This document shows positions 23,195 through 34,816 of a stretch of DNA of 64,000 nt, piece after piece. The DNA lies in contig CM037879.1 of the NCBI GenBank assembly GCA_021292165.1, positions 244,219,797 through 244,283,796 of the forward strand, read 5' to 3'. How positions within the stretch are numbered: position 1 is the first letter of the stretch; each line of letters opens with the position of its first letter. Source of the DNA: Shinisaurus crocodilurus. Lineage: Eukaryota > Chordata > Lepidosauria > Squamata > Shinisauridae. A program made the translations under genes and the position numbers. A model generated the notes under the pieces. That model ran no database searches. It was given only the letters and a program-made list of their open reading frames with translations, and had not been told where the DNA came from.

Positions 23195-24088
23195 ATATAT
23201 ATTCTTAGATTTCTATACTGCCCAGTAACCGTAGCTCTCTGGCCAGCTCACAACAATTAAAACCATAAAATACAGCACACCAAAATATAATATAATAGTT
23301 TAAAACTGCAGTATAAAATAAAAATAAAAACCAAAATAACAGGTTTAAAACAAGAGAAACTGAAAGACTAAAATGCCTGGGAAAATAAGGCACCGAAAAA
23401 CACACGACATAGGCACCAGACGAGTCTCTCTGGGGAGCTCATCCCACACCCAGGGGGCCACAACAGAAAAAGCCCTGCCTCTTCTTAGTAGCCACCCACC
23501 TCATTTCCTTTGGTGGGGGCTCCTGGAGAAGGATGCTGCAGATGAATTTAGGGTTCAGGCAGTTATATATGGGGGAGACAATCCTTCAGGTAATGTGGCC
23601 CCAAGTTTAGGGCTTTGAATGTTTATTTATTTATTTATTATATTTATACCCCACCATTTTTCCTGCAAGGAACCCAAGGCGGCTTCCATAATCCTCCTCC
23701 TCCTCTCCATTTTATCCTCACAACAACCCTGGCTGTGAGGTAGGTTAGGCTGAGAGTCAGTGACTGGCCCAAAGTCACCCAATGAGTTTCAGGGCTGCGC
23801 GGGGACTAGAACCTGGATCTCCCGAGTCCCAGTCCAACACTCTAACCACTATGCCATACTGGCTCTCAAAGTAATACCAGTACTTTGAATCGGGCCCAGA
23901 AATGGAATGGCAGCCAGTGCAGATGGAAAAGTACTACCATAATATGATCATGTCAGCCAGTCCCCATGAAAAATCTAGCTGAAGTTTCTGGACCGTTTTC
24001 AAAGACAGCCCCATATATAATGCATTACAGTAATCCAATTGAGAGGTTACTAGAGCATAGATAATTGTAGCTAAGCTTTCTCTGTCCA
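23195..24088 (-). mobile_element. L2-type LINE 3' part inserted in the repeat
   Basis: On the minus strand: [20 protein letters not shown] and LKTVQKLQL (L2 carboxyl block), then a SINE-interrupted stretch, then a WDELPR-like remnant near 23430 and an A-rich UTR ending near 23200. It is a pseudogene with an internal SINE at 23621-23867. Confidence 0.7.
23621..23867 (-). mobile_element. tRNA-derived SINE inside the L2 copy
   Basis: The minus-strand head GAGAGCCAGTATGGCATAG reads into a GTGG-type box A region and a diverged box B (GATCCAGGTTCTAG). The body CAAGGCGGCTTCC region and the (ATAAATAA)n tail match the plus-strand copy at 45836-46090. The flanking L2 text GGGCTTTGAAT / GTAATACCAG resumes across it. 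It is of the squamate tRNA-SINE type; family name not asserted. Confidence 0.8.
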
Positions 24089-24268
24089 TATATACATTAT
24101 TGTGCACATTTCCCCTAATATAGATATTTTTGAATGCATTTTTATTGCAAAATTCGGAGAAGTGCAAATACTGAAATATAATTGCACTTCAGTTTGCATA
24201 TTGGTTCAGTGTGAGTTAGGTAGGTTTGCATTAAAATGCAAACTGAATTAATTTATCTCCCATACCTA

Positions 24269-24805
24269 GCTTGTTGTCAGCATTAAAATTTTAGTATCTA
24301 CAATCTCAGTAGACCAACACCCTATTCAGACGACCAATGGACATTTGAAGGAAGGAGGAGTTTGGGATTGTTCCTGCTCAACATCAGAAGAATGCACAAA
24401 AGTTCGGAATGAGGGCACAAGCATTATGCTGATCCCCTCTCTGTATGCACATTGGCCATCCAAAGAGGATTCGTGTCTTCAAATCTGCTCATAATGCCGG
24501 AATTACTTTGCTGTTTTCGGTTTGACTATTAAACATTCATTGGTATGGGATATGCATCTTATTTAATTTGAATATAGTCCATTTATCAGCTTGAAAAAAT
24601 AAGCTTCCAAAGTAGGTAACCAAGTGAGAACAAATTATACCATTTTTAAAGTCATAAACATTATATAAGCAGCAGGATTTAAACAGCAGCAAAATATAAA
24701 AACAGAAACAGAATAAAATCAATACTTAAAACTGCAGGATAAGATTACTTTGAATATAACCAGCAAGAGACTGCACAGTAAAACAAACTAAAATGCATGA
24801 CATGA
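24269..24805. other. No gene recognised
   Basis: AT-rich; short spurious frames only. Confidence 0.55.
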
Positions 24806-25094
24806 CCTGTTGCCAGAGCCGGAGCAGCGGTGCTACCATTAGGCAAACTAGGCAGCTGCCTAGGGTGCCAGGCTAAAGGGGGCACCAGAAATGCCTTGGG
24901 GAAAAAATACAGTGCTAAAATGCGTATTTTACCAAGTTTGTTTTACCAATCATGTCCTGTGGCGGGGAAGGGGAGGCAAAAGAAGTGCGCCCCTCCCTCT
25001 CTCTCCTCCACCTCTGGGCTCGGTCTCCAAGCCTCGCCGCCGTTACCAGGAGCAGCAGCTGCTTCTGGCACCGCTGCTGCTGCTATTGCTGCTG

Positions 25095-26557
25095 GCGCCA
25101 CTAAATCTCCAGGGCCTGATGAGCTGCATCCTAGAGTAATAAAGGAACTGGAAGAAGAACTCTCAGAACCACTGTCTATTATCTTTGAGAAATCATGGAG
25201 GACAGGTGAAGTGCCAGACGACTGGAGGAGGGCAAATGTTGTTCCCATCTTCAAAAAGGGCAAGAAGGAGGAACCTGGGAACTATAGGCCAGTCAGTCTG
25301 ACATCAATCCCCGGGAAGATTTTTGAGCAGATTATAAAGAAGTCAGTCTGCAAGCACCTTGAAAACAATGCAGTGATTACTAGAAGCCAGCATGGATTTG
25401 TCAAGAACAAATCCTGTCAGACTAATCTGATCTCATTTTTTGATCGGGTAACCTCCCTTGTGGACTGTGGGAATGCTGTGGACATTATATATCTGGACTT
25501 CAGCAAAGCTTTCGACAAAGTGCCTCATGATATCCTGATTAGTAAGCTAGCTAAGAGTGGGCTAGATGGAACAACTATCAGGTGGATCCACAATTGGCTA
25601 CAGAATCGGACTCAAAGAGTGCTTATCAATGGTTCCTTCTCAAACTGGGGAGAGGTAACGAGCGGGGTACCACAGGGCTCGGTCCTGGGCCCGGTGCTCT
25701 TCAACATTTTTATTAATGACTTGGATCAGGAGGTACAGGGAATGCTTATCAAATTTGCAGATGACACAAAGTTGGGTGGAACAGCTAATACTCTGGAAGA
25801 CAGAAACAAAATTCAAAGTGACCTCGATAGGCTGGAGCGCTGGGCCGAAAACAACAGAATGAAATTTAATAGGGATAAATGCCAAGTGCTGCACCTAGGG
25901 AGAGGAAACCAAATGCAGAGTTACAGAATGGGGGACACTTGGCTCAACAATACTACAAGTGAGAAGGATCTTGGAATTGTGGTAGATCACAAACTGAATA
26001 TGAGCCAGCAATGCGACGTGGCTGCAAAGAAGGCAAATGCAATTTTGGGCTGTATTAATAGAAGTATAGCTTCCAAATCGCGGGAAGTGATAATTCCCCT
26101 TTACTCGGCACTGGTTAGGCCTCATCTTGAGTACTGCGTCCAGTTCTGGGCACCTCACTTTAAGAAGGACATAGACAAACTGGAGAGGGTTCAGAGGAGG
26201 GCAACAAGGATGATAAAGGGACTGGAAACAAGGCCCTATGAGGAGAGACTGAAAGAACTGGGCATGTTTAGCCTTCAGAAGAGGAGACTGAGGGGAGATA
26301 TGATCGCACTCTTCCAGTATTTGAAGGGATGTCACACAGAGGAGGGCCAGGATTTCTTCTCGGTCATCCCAGTTTGCAGGACACGGAATAATGGGCTCAA
26401 GTTACAGGAACCTAGATTCCACCTAAACATCAGGAAAAATTTCCTGACTGTCAGAGCAATAAGACAATGGAATCAACTACCTAGGGAGGTTGTGGGCTCT
26501 CCCACTCTGGAGGCATTCAAGGTGCAGCTGGACAGACATCTGTCAGAGATGCTTTGA
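25095..26557 (+). CDS. CR1 ORF2 fragment: reverse transcriptase and carboxyl domain
   Basis: Reverse transcriptase of a CR1 non-LTR element. An uninterrupted frame of about 487 codons shows KSPGPDELHPRVIKEL, DDWRRANVVPIFKKG, NYRPVSLTSIPGKIFE, FLDFSKAFDKVPHD-type block, GVPQGSVLGPVLFNIFIND and the catalytic KFADDTKLGG. Downstream come SALVRPHLEYCVQFWAPH, LERVQRRATRMIKGL and WNQLPREVVGSPTLEAFK. Catalytic Asp pair and spacing are intact. It cannot be autonomous because the endonuclease half and the start are missing. The upstream start at 24830 belongs to the host hAT sequence. Young age is inferred from the lack of stops. Confidence 0.85.
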
Positions 26558-26640
26558 CCTAGATTCCTGCATTGAGCAGGGGGTTGGACTCGATGGCCTT
26601 GTAGGCCCCTTCCAACTCTACTTTTCTATGATTCTATGAT
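25095..26640 (+). mobile_element. CR1 LINE, 5'-truncated, RT frame open
   Basis: The element runs from the start of the RT domain to a classical CR1 end: CCTTGTAGGCCCCTTCC followed by tandem ATTCTATG units at 26621-26640. It lies inside the hAT element and in frame with a short GC-rich upstream stretch, so the open frame extends beyond CR1 sequence by chance. Endonuclease and ORF1 are missing. Its 3' tail is shared with the 5S-derived SINE. Confidence 0.9.
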
Positions 26641-26946
26641 TCTAAGCTTCAGGCAGGCTCCTCCTCACAACCAGCATCAAAAGAGGCAGAGAAGCGACAG
26701 CTTGGAAGAGGCGGAGGCGGGCAGGGGCCAATGATGGGAAGCTGGTGGGCGGCGGGAAGGAGGCACCTGCAAAAACCTCCTTCGCCTTCCCTCCCTCCAA
26801 AGCGCGCCTCAGGTTCCTCAGCTCAACGTCCCCTGAAAGCAGTTATTTCCAGCAACCAGGGAGGGAGGGAAAGGTATTTTAAGCTAGCTGGGGCTCCAAT
26901 GTTTTAATTATTTACCATGCTGTTTCTGTGTTTTAAATGCTTTTAG

Positions 26947-27150
26947 GACGCAATCCTACACGTGTTTTGATGGGGGGGGGGAAAGTCCTACAACTCCCAG
27001 CATTCCCCAGCCAGCCATGCGCAATCCTATGCACGTTGAGGCAGAAAAAAGCCCCGCAACTCCCAGCATTCCAACAGCCAGCCATGCTGGCTGGGGAATG
27101 CTGGGAGTTACGGGGCTTTTTTCTGCCTCAACGTGTTTAGGATTGTGCCC
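26947..27150. mobile_element. GCAATCCTA-ended hairpin element, with a partial second copy
   Basis: The inner unit 27019-27150 starts GCGCAATCCTATGCACGTTG and ends CAACGTGTTTAGGATTGTGC; its arms contain GAGGCAGAAAAAAGCCCC against GGGGCTTTTTTCTGCCTC and meet at CCAGCCATGCTGGCTGG. 26947-27018 is a half copy of the same design with CAACTCCCAGCATTCCCCAG. The element sits in the hAT body. It is non-coding. Confidence 0.75.
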
Positions 27151-27820
27151 TGAGCTGTTGATGTTTGCTTTACTGTACTTTGAATATTGTTGTCTGCCTT
27201 GAGCACTAGGCTGGTAAAGGGAAAGACAGGATAATATACGTTATTCTGATAAAGAAATATTGCAACAAAGGGATAGAGAGAGGAGGGGAAGCAGCAAGTT
27301 TCATAAAGCCCCTTCTAAATTTGAACCAGATGATCCACGGGCTCTCTCTTTGCTATGTTTCTACTACATGCATCCCCCCCCTGCAACCCAGAAGGTGTAT
27401 GAGTCAAATCGGTGTCTCTGCACCTCCACCCTGCGAGGTAGGAGAGGCTGCAAGACACCCTTTTGTCTCTATTCCTCACAGGTAGCGCCACCACACCTCT
27501 CTCACATCCTTTTTTCATATCCCTTGTGCTGCCCGCAGGAGGAGACAGGCTTTTACATATATATGGAGTAGGAGAAGGCCCTTGGGAGTTCCTGGCATAG
27601 CTGGGCTGATGTTGCCTCTTTGCTTTCTGTGTGAACACAAAGGAAAAGTCTCAAAGTCCACAAAGTTTTTCTATGGGGCTCAGCAGTTCCCAGGGAGGGA
27701 AATTTATTTCATAATGGGCATAGGGCTGGAGGGAGGGAGGGCTCAAGTGGGAAGGGGGGGTGCTAAATATCTGATCTTGCCTAGGGCACCAAACTGCTTT
27801 GCATCGGCCCTGCCTGTTGC

Positions 27821-28956
27821 TAGAAACCTAACAGTGAGAGTGCCAAGTGAATCTCCCAAGTGAATTGTGAAATTCCATAGGTGGGATGCCACAGCCACTG
27901 CATGTAATTCCTTTGTTTTTTTTTTCAGTTCTATGATCAAAAACTTCCTTTTAAGAGAAGGGTTAAGAGTCTTATAAATTAATTCGTGGAAAGCTTGCAA
28001 ATTGTAAGTTGTGCCTACTTTTTTCCATGCACCCATACTTTCAATTTGGTCATTCAGCCCCAGTCTGCATCCACTGTAGGTTGGAGGCAACACTGAAGCT
28101 GGATTCAATGCTACATTAGCGTTTCATAAGACGCATCCTTGAAAGTGCGAAACGTTTAATTCTGACATCAGTGTGCTGAGGACACCCAGCGCTATTTCTC
28201 GTTTTCATCTGGCTCAGCTGAGGTGGTCAGTGATGTTCTGAACTCGGTAGAGCAGATCACTCAAGGAAGTGAGTTCAACCATAGACAACATCTTGGATCA
28301 CATTATACTTTGTCACCAAGGAACAAATCGTCTAGAAACCCTTTACCCCTTGCACATGCTCATTCCCCGCTGCTCATGCGCACAGAGACACCCTGACTGA
28401 TCAGGCAGTCACTGGTGCTGCTGTGCTGGCTGTGGCTGCTGCTGCTGCTGCTGCTGAGGGCTATTGGCTGCACTGCCACCAGACTCTGCCTTTCCCCTCC
28501 GCAGCCTGCCGCCTGCCGTACTGCCTGCCTCGCTTGCCACCAGCTTCCCCATCAGACAGTGATGCAGTAGACCTTTTAAACCATGTGACGGGAGTCACTG
28601 TATGCAGTTGCCTGCTCTCCCCCCAGTTTATCCCTCCTCCGTCTCTGTCTAGACATGACCTACACGGTGTAACTTGCCCATGCTTCTGTCTCCATGGAGC
28701 AAAATGGGGACTTCTCAGCCTTCTAAGTCAGTGCTCAACCTGTGGCTCCCAACTCACAGTTGGGTAGATGCCCATGTGTCCTTGGGTGCGTTGCGCAATG
28801 AGGGTTTGTTTTTGTGTTTTTCATTTTGAGGGGCTGTTTTCTTTCTTTCACCAGGATGATGGCACACCGTAACTGTTGTGCTGTCCCTTTAAGAGATAGA
28901 CATGCCTCCTACCTCCCTATACATTGTGCTTAAAATCTGTTCGAATACTTAACTGC
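27821..28956. other. No gene recognised; GC-rich patch with (CTG)n
   Basis: About seven CTG units near 28435-28456 create an alanine-rich frame of 114 codons starting at 28423. It has no domain and low complexity at its start, so I do not call it a gene. Confidence 0.5.
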
Positions 28957-29010
28957 CTATATCTATATCTATATCTATATCTATATCTATATCTATATCT
29001 ATATCTATAT
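28957..29010. repeat. (CTATAT)9 microsatellite
   Basis: Nine uninterrupted 6-bp units. Confidence 0.97.
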
Positions 29011-31796
29011 TAACATTAAAAATGAGAAAAATATATAATATAAACTTGTTCAGTGTTAACTACTGAGTCTTGAACTTACTGTTGTAAAGAGCAGAAGTAG
29101 GACTTGCAAGGTAGAGTAAGTTTACAGTGTTCAGTGTTTGTGTAGGGCTATCCTAAGTTAACCATGCAACTAGGGCTGGGCCAAATAATTCAGCTCAGTT
29201 TTTTTCCGCAAATTTCAGGTGAGGGTGCATAATCCTCCTGAAGTTTGAGGGAGGGGCAAAAAATCTGGGTGGGGAAAACATTTTGGGACAGGCTACTTAC
29301 TTTTACGATTTGGGCTGAGAGGGGTGGGGTGTTTTTGTTTTGTTTTTTGCTTCTTCCCTCATTTATTTTACACATCTACAAGCCCCAGTTTGGCCGGGCC
29401 TGGAAGTCCAGCTACTGGGTGCACTGAAAATCTAGCCTCAAATTCTTATGGGAATAATGCTAGGTAATGATGTGGTAATGTTCCCAGGAGCATTGTACGG
29501 AAAAAAGATGGCATTTTACTGTAGACCTAGCCTCCTCCCCCCCCCCCCCACCAGTCTGGCAGCCTGGAGTACCCTTTTCTTCCTCCAGCTATTCCTTCGG
29601 GAGAAAAAGATGACCACGATATAGTATTAAAGAATCACGATCTTAAAGAGGAAGTTGATAGTGACCTCCAACCTTCCTTTTATTAGGTTTTCTCTGTGTG
29701 GATCAGGAACTGTGAAGGAGCAGAGGTCCAAGTAAACGTTTGTATTGATGTTATTAAAATGTGACAATTGCCTTTCTACAAGCATCCAACAGTCAAAACA
29801 ACTTACAATACTATAAACATGCATAGTAGAGTAGCCTAAACAGTCTAATCCTAAACATTCCCATCCCACCCCAATTACTGCTACAGTGCTACTTCATAAA
29901 ATCATGGAAATTGTGTACAAGACCCACAAGCAGGACAGAGTGGTTTCCTGTTACATGCAGATGGCGGTATTCAGATATGGGGCCATAATTGTTTTCATTT
30001 TGTTTCATTTTGAATCCCTATAGTTTGCTGAAAAAACATTTATCTAACTTTTGCTGACTAGAAAGTGCTGGCAAGTCAGCAAAGTACGGGCAAATGCCTT
30101 CACAAACAAGCAATAATTATTATTCCAAACTCAATCCAATTTCCCTCCCAAAAATATCAACCAAAATTAAGCAATATGACACGTTTCAGAATAGGATAAT
30201 GCTCAAGGCAAAACAGCGGGAAGGGTTGGCAGTTAATGGAAGAAAAATGGGAGACCACCTAGATAGACAGCTTGTTGTGTTTACAATCCTACAGGCAGAA
30301 CTAATGCAAAAGTGATCCCATCGACAGCTTTAAAGAAGAATAGCAAATTGACAAATGATACAATCTGGTTATATGGAACTTTTGGGGTCGAAAATGTATA
30401 AGAAGGGATATGTGTAGGAGAGAGGAGGAAAGTAAGTCTTTCCTCTTCCTAATTATGCCCTGATCTAGAGCTTTATGTGCACTTGAATGCACACATAGAA
30501 TCCTGTGACTTGCAGGGGCTTTCATTCACTTCAGAAGAGGCCGCTCCACGCGCACCGACACCGAGGGAGCCCAATGTGCACATCAGAACTAGTTGGGGTT
30601 TGCAAGAATGCATGACTTCATTTGAATTTCACCTCACTGTGTATTCCAGAGACTCGGGGAGGTCAGCAGGATATATTCTTATTTTACACTATATTCACAC
30701 AAAAGATGGTGAGGTAGGTTTAGCTGAGAAAAGGTGAGTTGCCCATGGCCACCCTACTACAGTCTGCATCATCTCAATCCAAAACTAATGTAATCTGGAT
30801 CATCTAAATCCACCCTATTCCAAAACTCCTACCCATTGCAGCACATTGTCCAATCTAGCCCAGACTTAGCATAATCGCATTGACTACGCACATGGTGTTC
30901 CACAAACACTGCGTTATTTGTTAGTTTATCCCAGAAGGGGCTTTCTGGCTCCCTACTGGTGGTAACAGGAAGAAGCTGGGGACGATTAAAGCTCATCATG
31001 TAGCATTACATTACAATCTTGCAAGTATTAAATGGATGGGGGAGCATGACAACGCAGAAGTAGGAAGCAAGAGGGAAGTTTAGTAATCCCTCACTTGGGA
31101 GGCAGAGCAGGCTATAACGTTAGTGATGTGACCTGCTCAGTGATCATGAATGATCTGAAACTTGGAAGGGAGTATGTGGCACCAAAAAAAAAAAGCTCAG
31201 AACTGTCTGCCTCAAACTGAATAACCTTTTCAAAGCATGAAGTATATCTACTTCCTGACTTCACAATGGAGCCAGTAATGACAACAAAAGTCCAACTAAA
31301 GCTAAAACACTACTGCCCCTTGGCTTCCAAGTGGCAGCTGGTAAAAAATATAGCCTAATTTCTTTTGCAGGATGAATTCTCTGAAGTTTCCACTCTGTTA
31401 TGTTGAAAACAGCCAACACTGTATATTTACTGGTGGTTTTGCTAAAATAACCCTTTTACCCATTCATCCTTAACAATTCACTTTAACCACAGCAAGGAAA
31501 AAAAGAGGTTGATTACAATTCCGCAAAAGCTCAGGCTATAAGAACGTTGACAGTGTATTGCTGTATAGAGAAATCCATTAGGTACATATAATGTCGTTAG
31601 AGCACACAGAGCAAAGGTTTACAAAGTATTCAGCCTTTTTAATGTTGTCCTATTTGTGTAGCATATTATTTCCTACCTCCAGATCATGAGTTGATTCTGG
31701 TTTTAACATGGGCTGATCCTGACATAATGCTTGGCTTGTCTAGCATTATGTACATCCACATGGAATCTTACATGGAAATTGATAGTTCGTTTTTCT
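29011..31796. other. No gene recognised
   Basis: A homopolymer C tract lies near 29537-29550. The rest is single-copy-looking. Frames are below 90 codons without domains. Confidence 0.55.
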
Positions 31797-33178
31797 AATC
31801 ATTTTTCTGGGCTTATTTAATTATAAAAACAAGAAAACACAATTCCAAACAAAGAAGAACAGATAAAATACATAGATTGCAATAAAACAAGGGAACCTCC
31901 TAAAATCAAAGAACAGCATTAATTGCTAAAAACTCAGTGGAACATTATAGTTTTTAGCCAGACATTTAGAGACCAATAATAAGGGAGGCAACCTGAGCCC
32001 CCTGGGAAGGGAGTTCCAGAACCGAGGCACTGCCCCACAGAAGGCCCTGTTTCAGATCCCCACCAATGTCACCTCTCCAGGGGGTGGGACACAAAACAGA
32101 GCTTCACATCACATGATGTACATAGGCTCCAGGCAGGTTCACAGGGGAGGATGTTATCTCTCGGATACCCTGGCTCCAAGTCGGTTAGGGCTTTATAGGT
32201 AAAAAGCTGTAGCTTGAATTGGGCTCAGGAACAGACAGGAAGCCTGTAAAGCTGTTTCAAGACCAGTGTTATGTGGTCTATGAAACACACACCAGACAAA
32301 AGTCTTGCCACTACATTTTGCACTAGTTGTCGTTTCCCAACACTTTTCAAGGACAGCCCAACATAGAGCTTGTTACAGTAATCTAAACAGGTCATTAAGG
32401 CATGGATCACTGTGGCCACATCCACCTTCCCCAGAGAGAGACGCAGTTGGCATGTCAGCTGGAACTGGACAAAGCACCCCTGGCCACTGCTGCCACCTGA
32501 TTATCCAGGAGCAACCCTAAGCAGTGTTCCTGATCCTTCAGTGGGAGTACAACCCAATCTACAGCAGGTTGTACCCCCAATCCTGGGTTGCCCTGCCTGT
32601 TGACCAACAGGACTTCCGTCTTGTCTGGATCGAGTCTCCAGACACCCATATGCACTCACATGCAGTCCCTCACTGCACCCAGGCAATGGTTCGGGACTTC
32701 CTCAGGCTCCTTGCCATCAGTCGAACAAGAGAAATATGAGCTGGGTCCATCAGCATACTGATGACACTCAACCCCAAAACTCTGTATGACCTCTCCCAGC
32801 AGCTTCATGTAGATGTTAAAAAGCATGGGGGGGTGGGGGCGGACAGAGCTGTGAAGAGCCCCATACGCCAAAGGTCAAGGGGATAAGCAGTAGCCCCCCA
32901 AGATCACTTTGGATGATCAGCCAAATAGGACCAGAACCAACGCAACATGGTGCTTCCAAGTCCCATACTGACCAAGTATCCCAGAAGGATACCGTGATTG
33001 ATGGTACTGAATGCCATTGAGAAGTCCAGCAGAACCAACAGGGATGTTCTCCCCCTGTCTAGCTCCTGGCATAGATCATCCACCAAGGTCACCAAGGCTG
33101 TCTCCATGCCCAAAACAGTCCTGAACCCAGACTGAAAAAGATCCAGCTAACCCGTTTCATCCAAGAAAACCTGTCGTT
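31797..33178 (-). mobile_element. L2-type LINE, decayed (about 1.4 kb)
   Basis: Minus-strand pieces in several frames: GMETALVTLVDDLCQELDRG, LLVLLDFSMAFSTINHGILL, PPMLFNIYMKLLGEVIQSFG, VECHQYADG, RLDPDKTEVLLV, DVATVIHALMTCLDYCNKLY and LVQNVVARLL. All are L2 ORF2 blocks in order. The catalytic box reads QYADG where QYADD is expected. Many frameshifts; 5'-truncated before the RT start. The 3' UTR is the A-rich stretch 31797-31960. Confidence 0.8.
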
Positions 33179-33642
33179 GTTTATACAGGTGGGGAGTCCC
33201 AATATTGTTTTAACCACAAACTTTCAGTCACTGTGCATATTCATTCACACTTTTTGCTTGGAAAAAGGTTCTGAATCCGGTGCCCTTCTGTGCATCCAGG
33301 ATTTGAACCATGCTGGTCCCTTAGCTATCTTTTAAACATTATAGAAGCATTGTGGGAGCAGTACGCTTCCAGTACTACTGTAACATTTAAAGTCCTGCAA
33401 ATATGTGGGTGGCTTCTTAGCATGGTATGATTGCCTTTGATCTTGGCCAGGTGATGATTTTGTGTGACCACATGGTGCAGGCCTTTAAATGTTACAGCAG
33501 TACTGTGGGATGAACCCATGCAAGGACAGTTCCTAGTTAAAAATGTTATGTTTAAATCATAACATTTAAAAGATGCCTCATCTGAAGACAAAGCAGGGGA
33601 GTTGTACCCAAGGCCTCTTTTGCTCATTTACATCAGCTTCTA
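33179..33642. other. No gene recognised
   Basis: Phrases such as GGCCTTTAAATGTTACAGCAGTACTGTGGGA and CAGTACTACTGTAACATTTAAAG suggest a loose inverted repeat around 33355-33510 but I could not fix its ends. Confidence 0.4.
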
Positions 33643-33748
33643 AGGGTGCAATCCTATGCAAGTTTAGACAGAAAAAGTCCTACAACTCCCAGCATGCCCC
33701 AGCCAGACTTGCTGTTTTCTCTCTAAACATGCATAGGATTGTGCCTTA
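33643..33748. mobile_element. GCAATCCTA-ended hairpin element (106 bp)
   Basis: Left end AAGGGTGCAATCCTATGCA, right end TGCATAGGATTGTGCCTTA, near-perfect inverted repeats. The core has CCTACAACTCCCAGCATGCC but lacks its mirrored half. Confidence 0.8.
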
Positions 33749-34744
33749 CAGTTCCCCTTGCCTGAGTAAACACATCCACGCTGATTTAAAGAGGCTGCTG
33801 TTTCAGGAAAGCAGATGACGCCAATAAGCCCTGTGAAGATTCAGAGGTAACTCTATAAGGTTTTCCCGCCCCATCATGACTAGGACAAAAGAGAGGACTG
33901 GTTCCATTTGTGGACTTTCTGAGTTCTTGATTTCTCCGCTGAGTCTTTTAGAAAGAACTTAATTTTTACAAAATTTTAAAGATATGCATTTTCCTTTCAT
34001 AGGAAATCAGATGGGAGACTAACACTGTGTATTCATAGGCCACTGAACAATAACTAGATGGGTTCTGCTTTCATATACTTTTGACATAGTTGTATTTGAT
34101 TTGAACCAGTAACCCACAGTCTGCACAGCCGTTACGATTCCCCTGAGCCATCTAGCCTCCTAAGTGGTTACCCTTGGATGCAATCTGATGTTGCAATGAA
34201 TTGCAAAATATGGGGTGTTCCAAAGCCAGGATGAATGGTTTACAGCCGTTTTACTTCATATGGTTTCAAGCAGATTTCCGTGTGCTGATCTTTGTGGCTT
34301 TGCCTGCCCTTCTTCTTTGGTCTTTCTTTTGCAATTTGCTTACAATCATCCCTCAAGCTTATCATTAAAAGCAGCCAGGACTGAAAAGCTTTCAACCAAT
34401 TCCATAACACAGTTTGCATTATTAAGATTCAAAACCACAATCTGACCCAGTTCTGTTGAAAAGCGAAACTAACTTGATTCCATGTGGGTTATGTGTACAG
34501 AGACTCCAGACTTGAGGCAGCAGGAGGAGGGGTTGGACTTGATTGTGTTTTCTCCCTTTCCGACTTACATTTCTATGGATGCTTTGGATCAATTACATTA
34601 GTGAATATTCACGCCACAACAGGAAATGTGCCTTACTATGCAAAATGTAGCTTACACTTGATAGATGGATGCTTTGTCAGGATGCTTTGTCAGGGAGCAC
34701 AGTCTACTGCCAGAGATCTCTTTGGTGTGTGTGTGTGTGTTTTA
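33749..34744. other. No gene recognised
   Basis: Short (GT)n tract near 34723-34740. No domain-bearing frame. Confidence 0.5.
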
Positions 34745-34816
34745 AAGAATATGATTGAATTTAGACCTTCTGTGTCCAAAGTATGTACTAACCACTGAGC
34801 TATAGCTTCTCCTCTC
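34745..34816 (-). mobile_element. Isolated tRNA-like SINE head
   Basis: The minus strand reads GAAGCTATAGCTCAGTGGTT, whose TAGCTCAGTGG fits the pol III box A consensus exactly, then CTTTGGACACAGAAGGTC and a diverged box B AAATTCAATC. No CCA-ready acceptor stem or cloverleaf can be built, so I call it a SINE fragment or tRNA pseudogene and not a tRNA gene. Confidence 0.55.

Larger units (their letters stand above)
22950..24268 (+). mobile_element. TAGGGATG-ended repeat, copy 2, carrying a nested L2 and SINE
   Basis: Begins TAGGGATGGATGG, ends CCCATACCTA (the inverted form). 22950-23194 and 24089-24268 together match copy 1 at 486-905 in order (CCTAATAT/GCATTTTTG phrases, then GGAGAAGTGCAAATACTG and GTTTGCATTAAAATGC). 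The middle 23195-24088 is an L2 insertion. Non-coding. Confidence 0.65.
24814..27812. mobile_element. hAT-type element (3.0 kb) with 8-bp target duplication, carrying CR1 and a hairpin element
   Basis: CCTGTTGC at 24806-24813 is repeated at 27813-27820. The ends CAGAGCCGGAGC and GCATCGGCCCTG are imperfect inverted repeats, and the subterminal GGCAGCTGCCTAGGGTGCC is echoed at the other end by TTGCCTAGGGCACC. The element proper is about 24814-25095 plus 26641-27812 and has no transposase. A CR1 (25095-26640) and a hairpin element (26947-27150) have inserted into it. Confidence 0.8.

Noticed and set aside
24830..26557. A single 575-codon plus-strand frame as a host gene
   Set aside because: The carboxyl 487 codons are CR1 RT; the first part is GC-rich hAT-element sequence read by chance. 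Flanking target duplications show an insertion.
28423..28767. 114-codon plus-strand frame starting with poly-alanine
   Set aside because: It begins in a (CTG)n tract and shows no domain or splice context.
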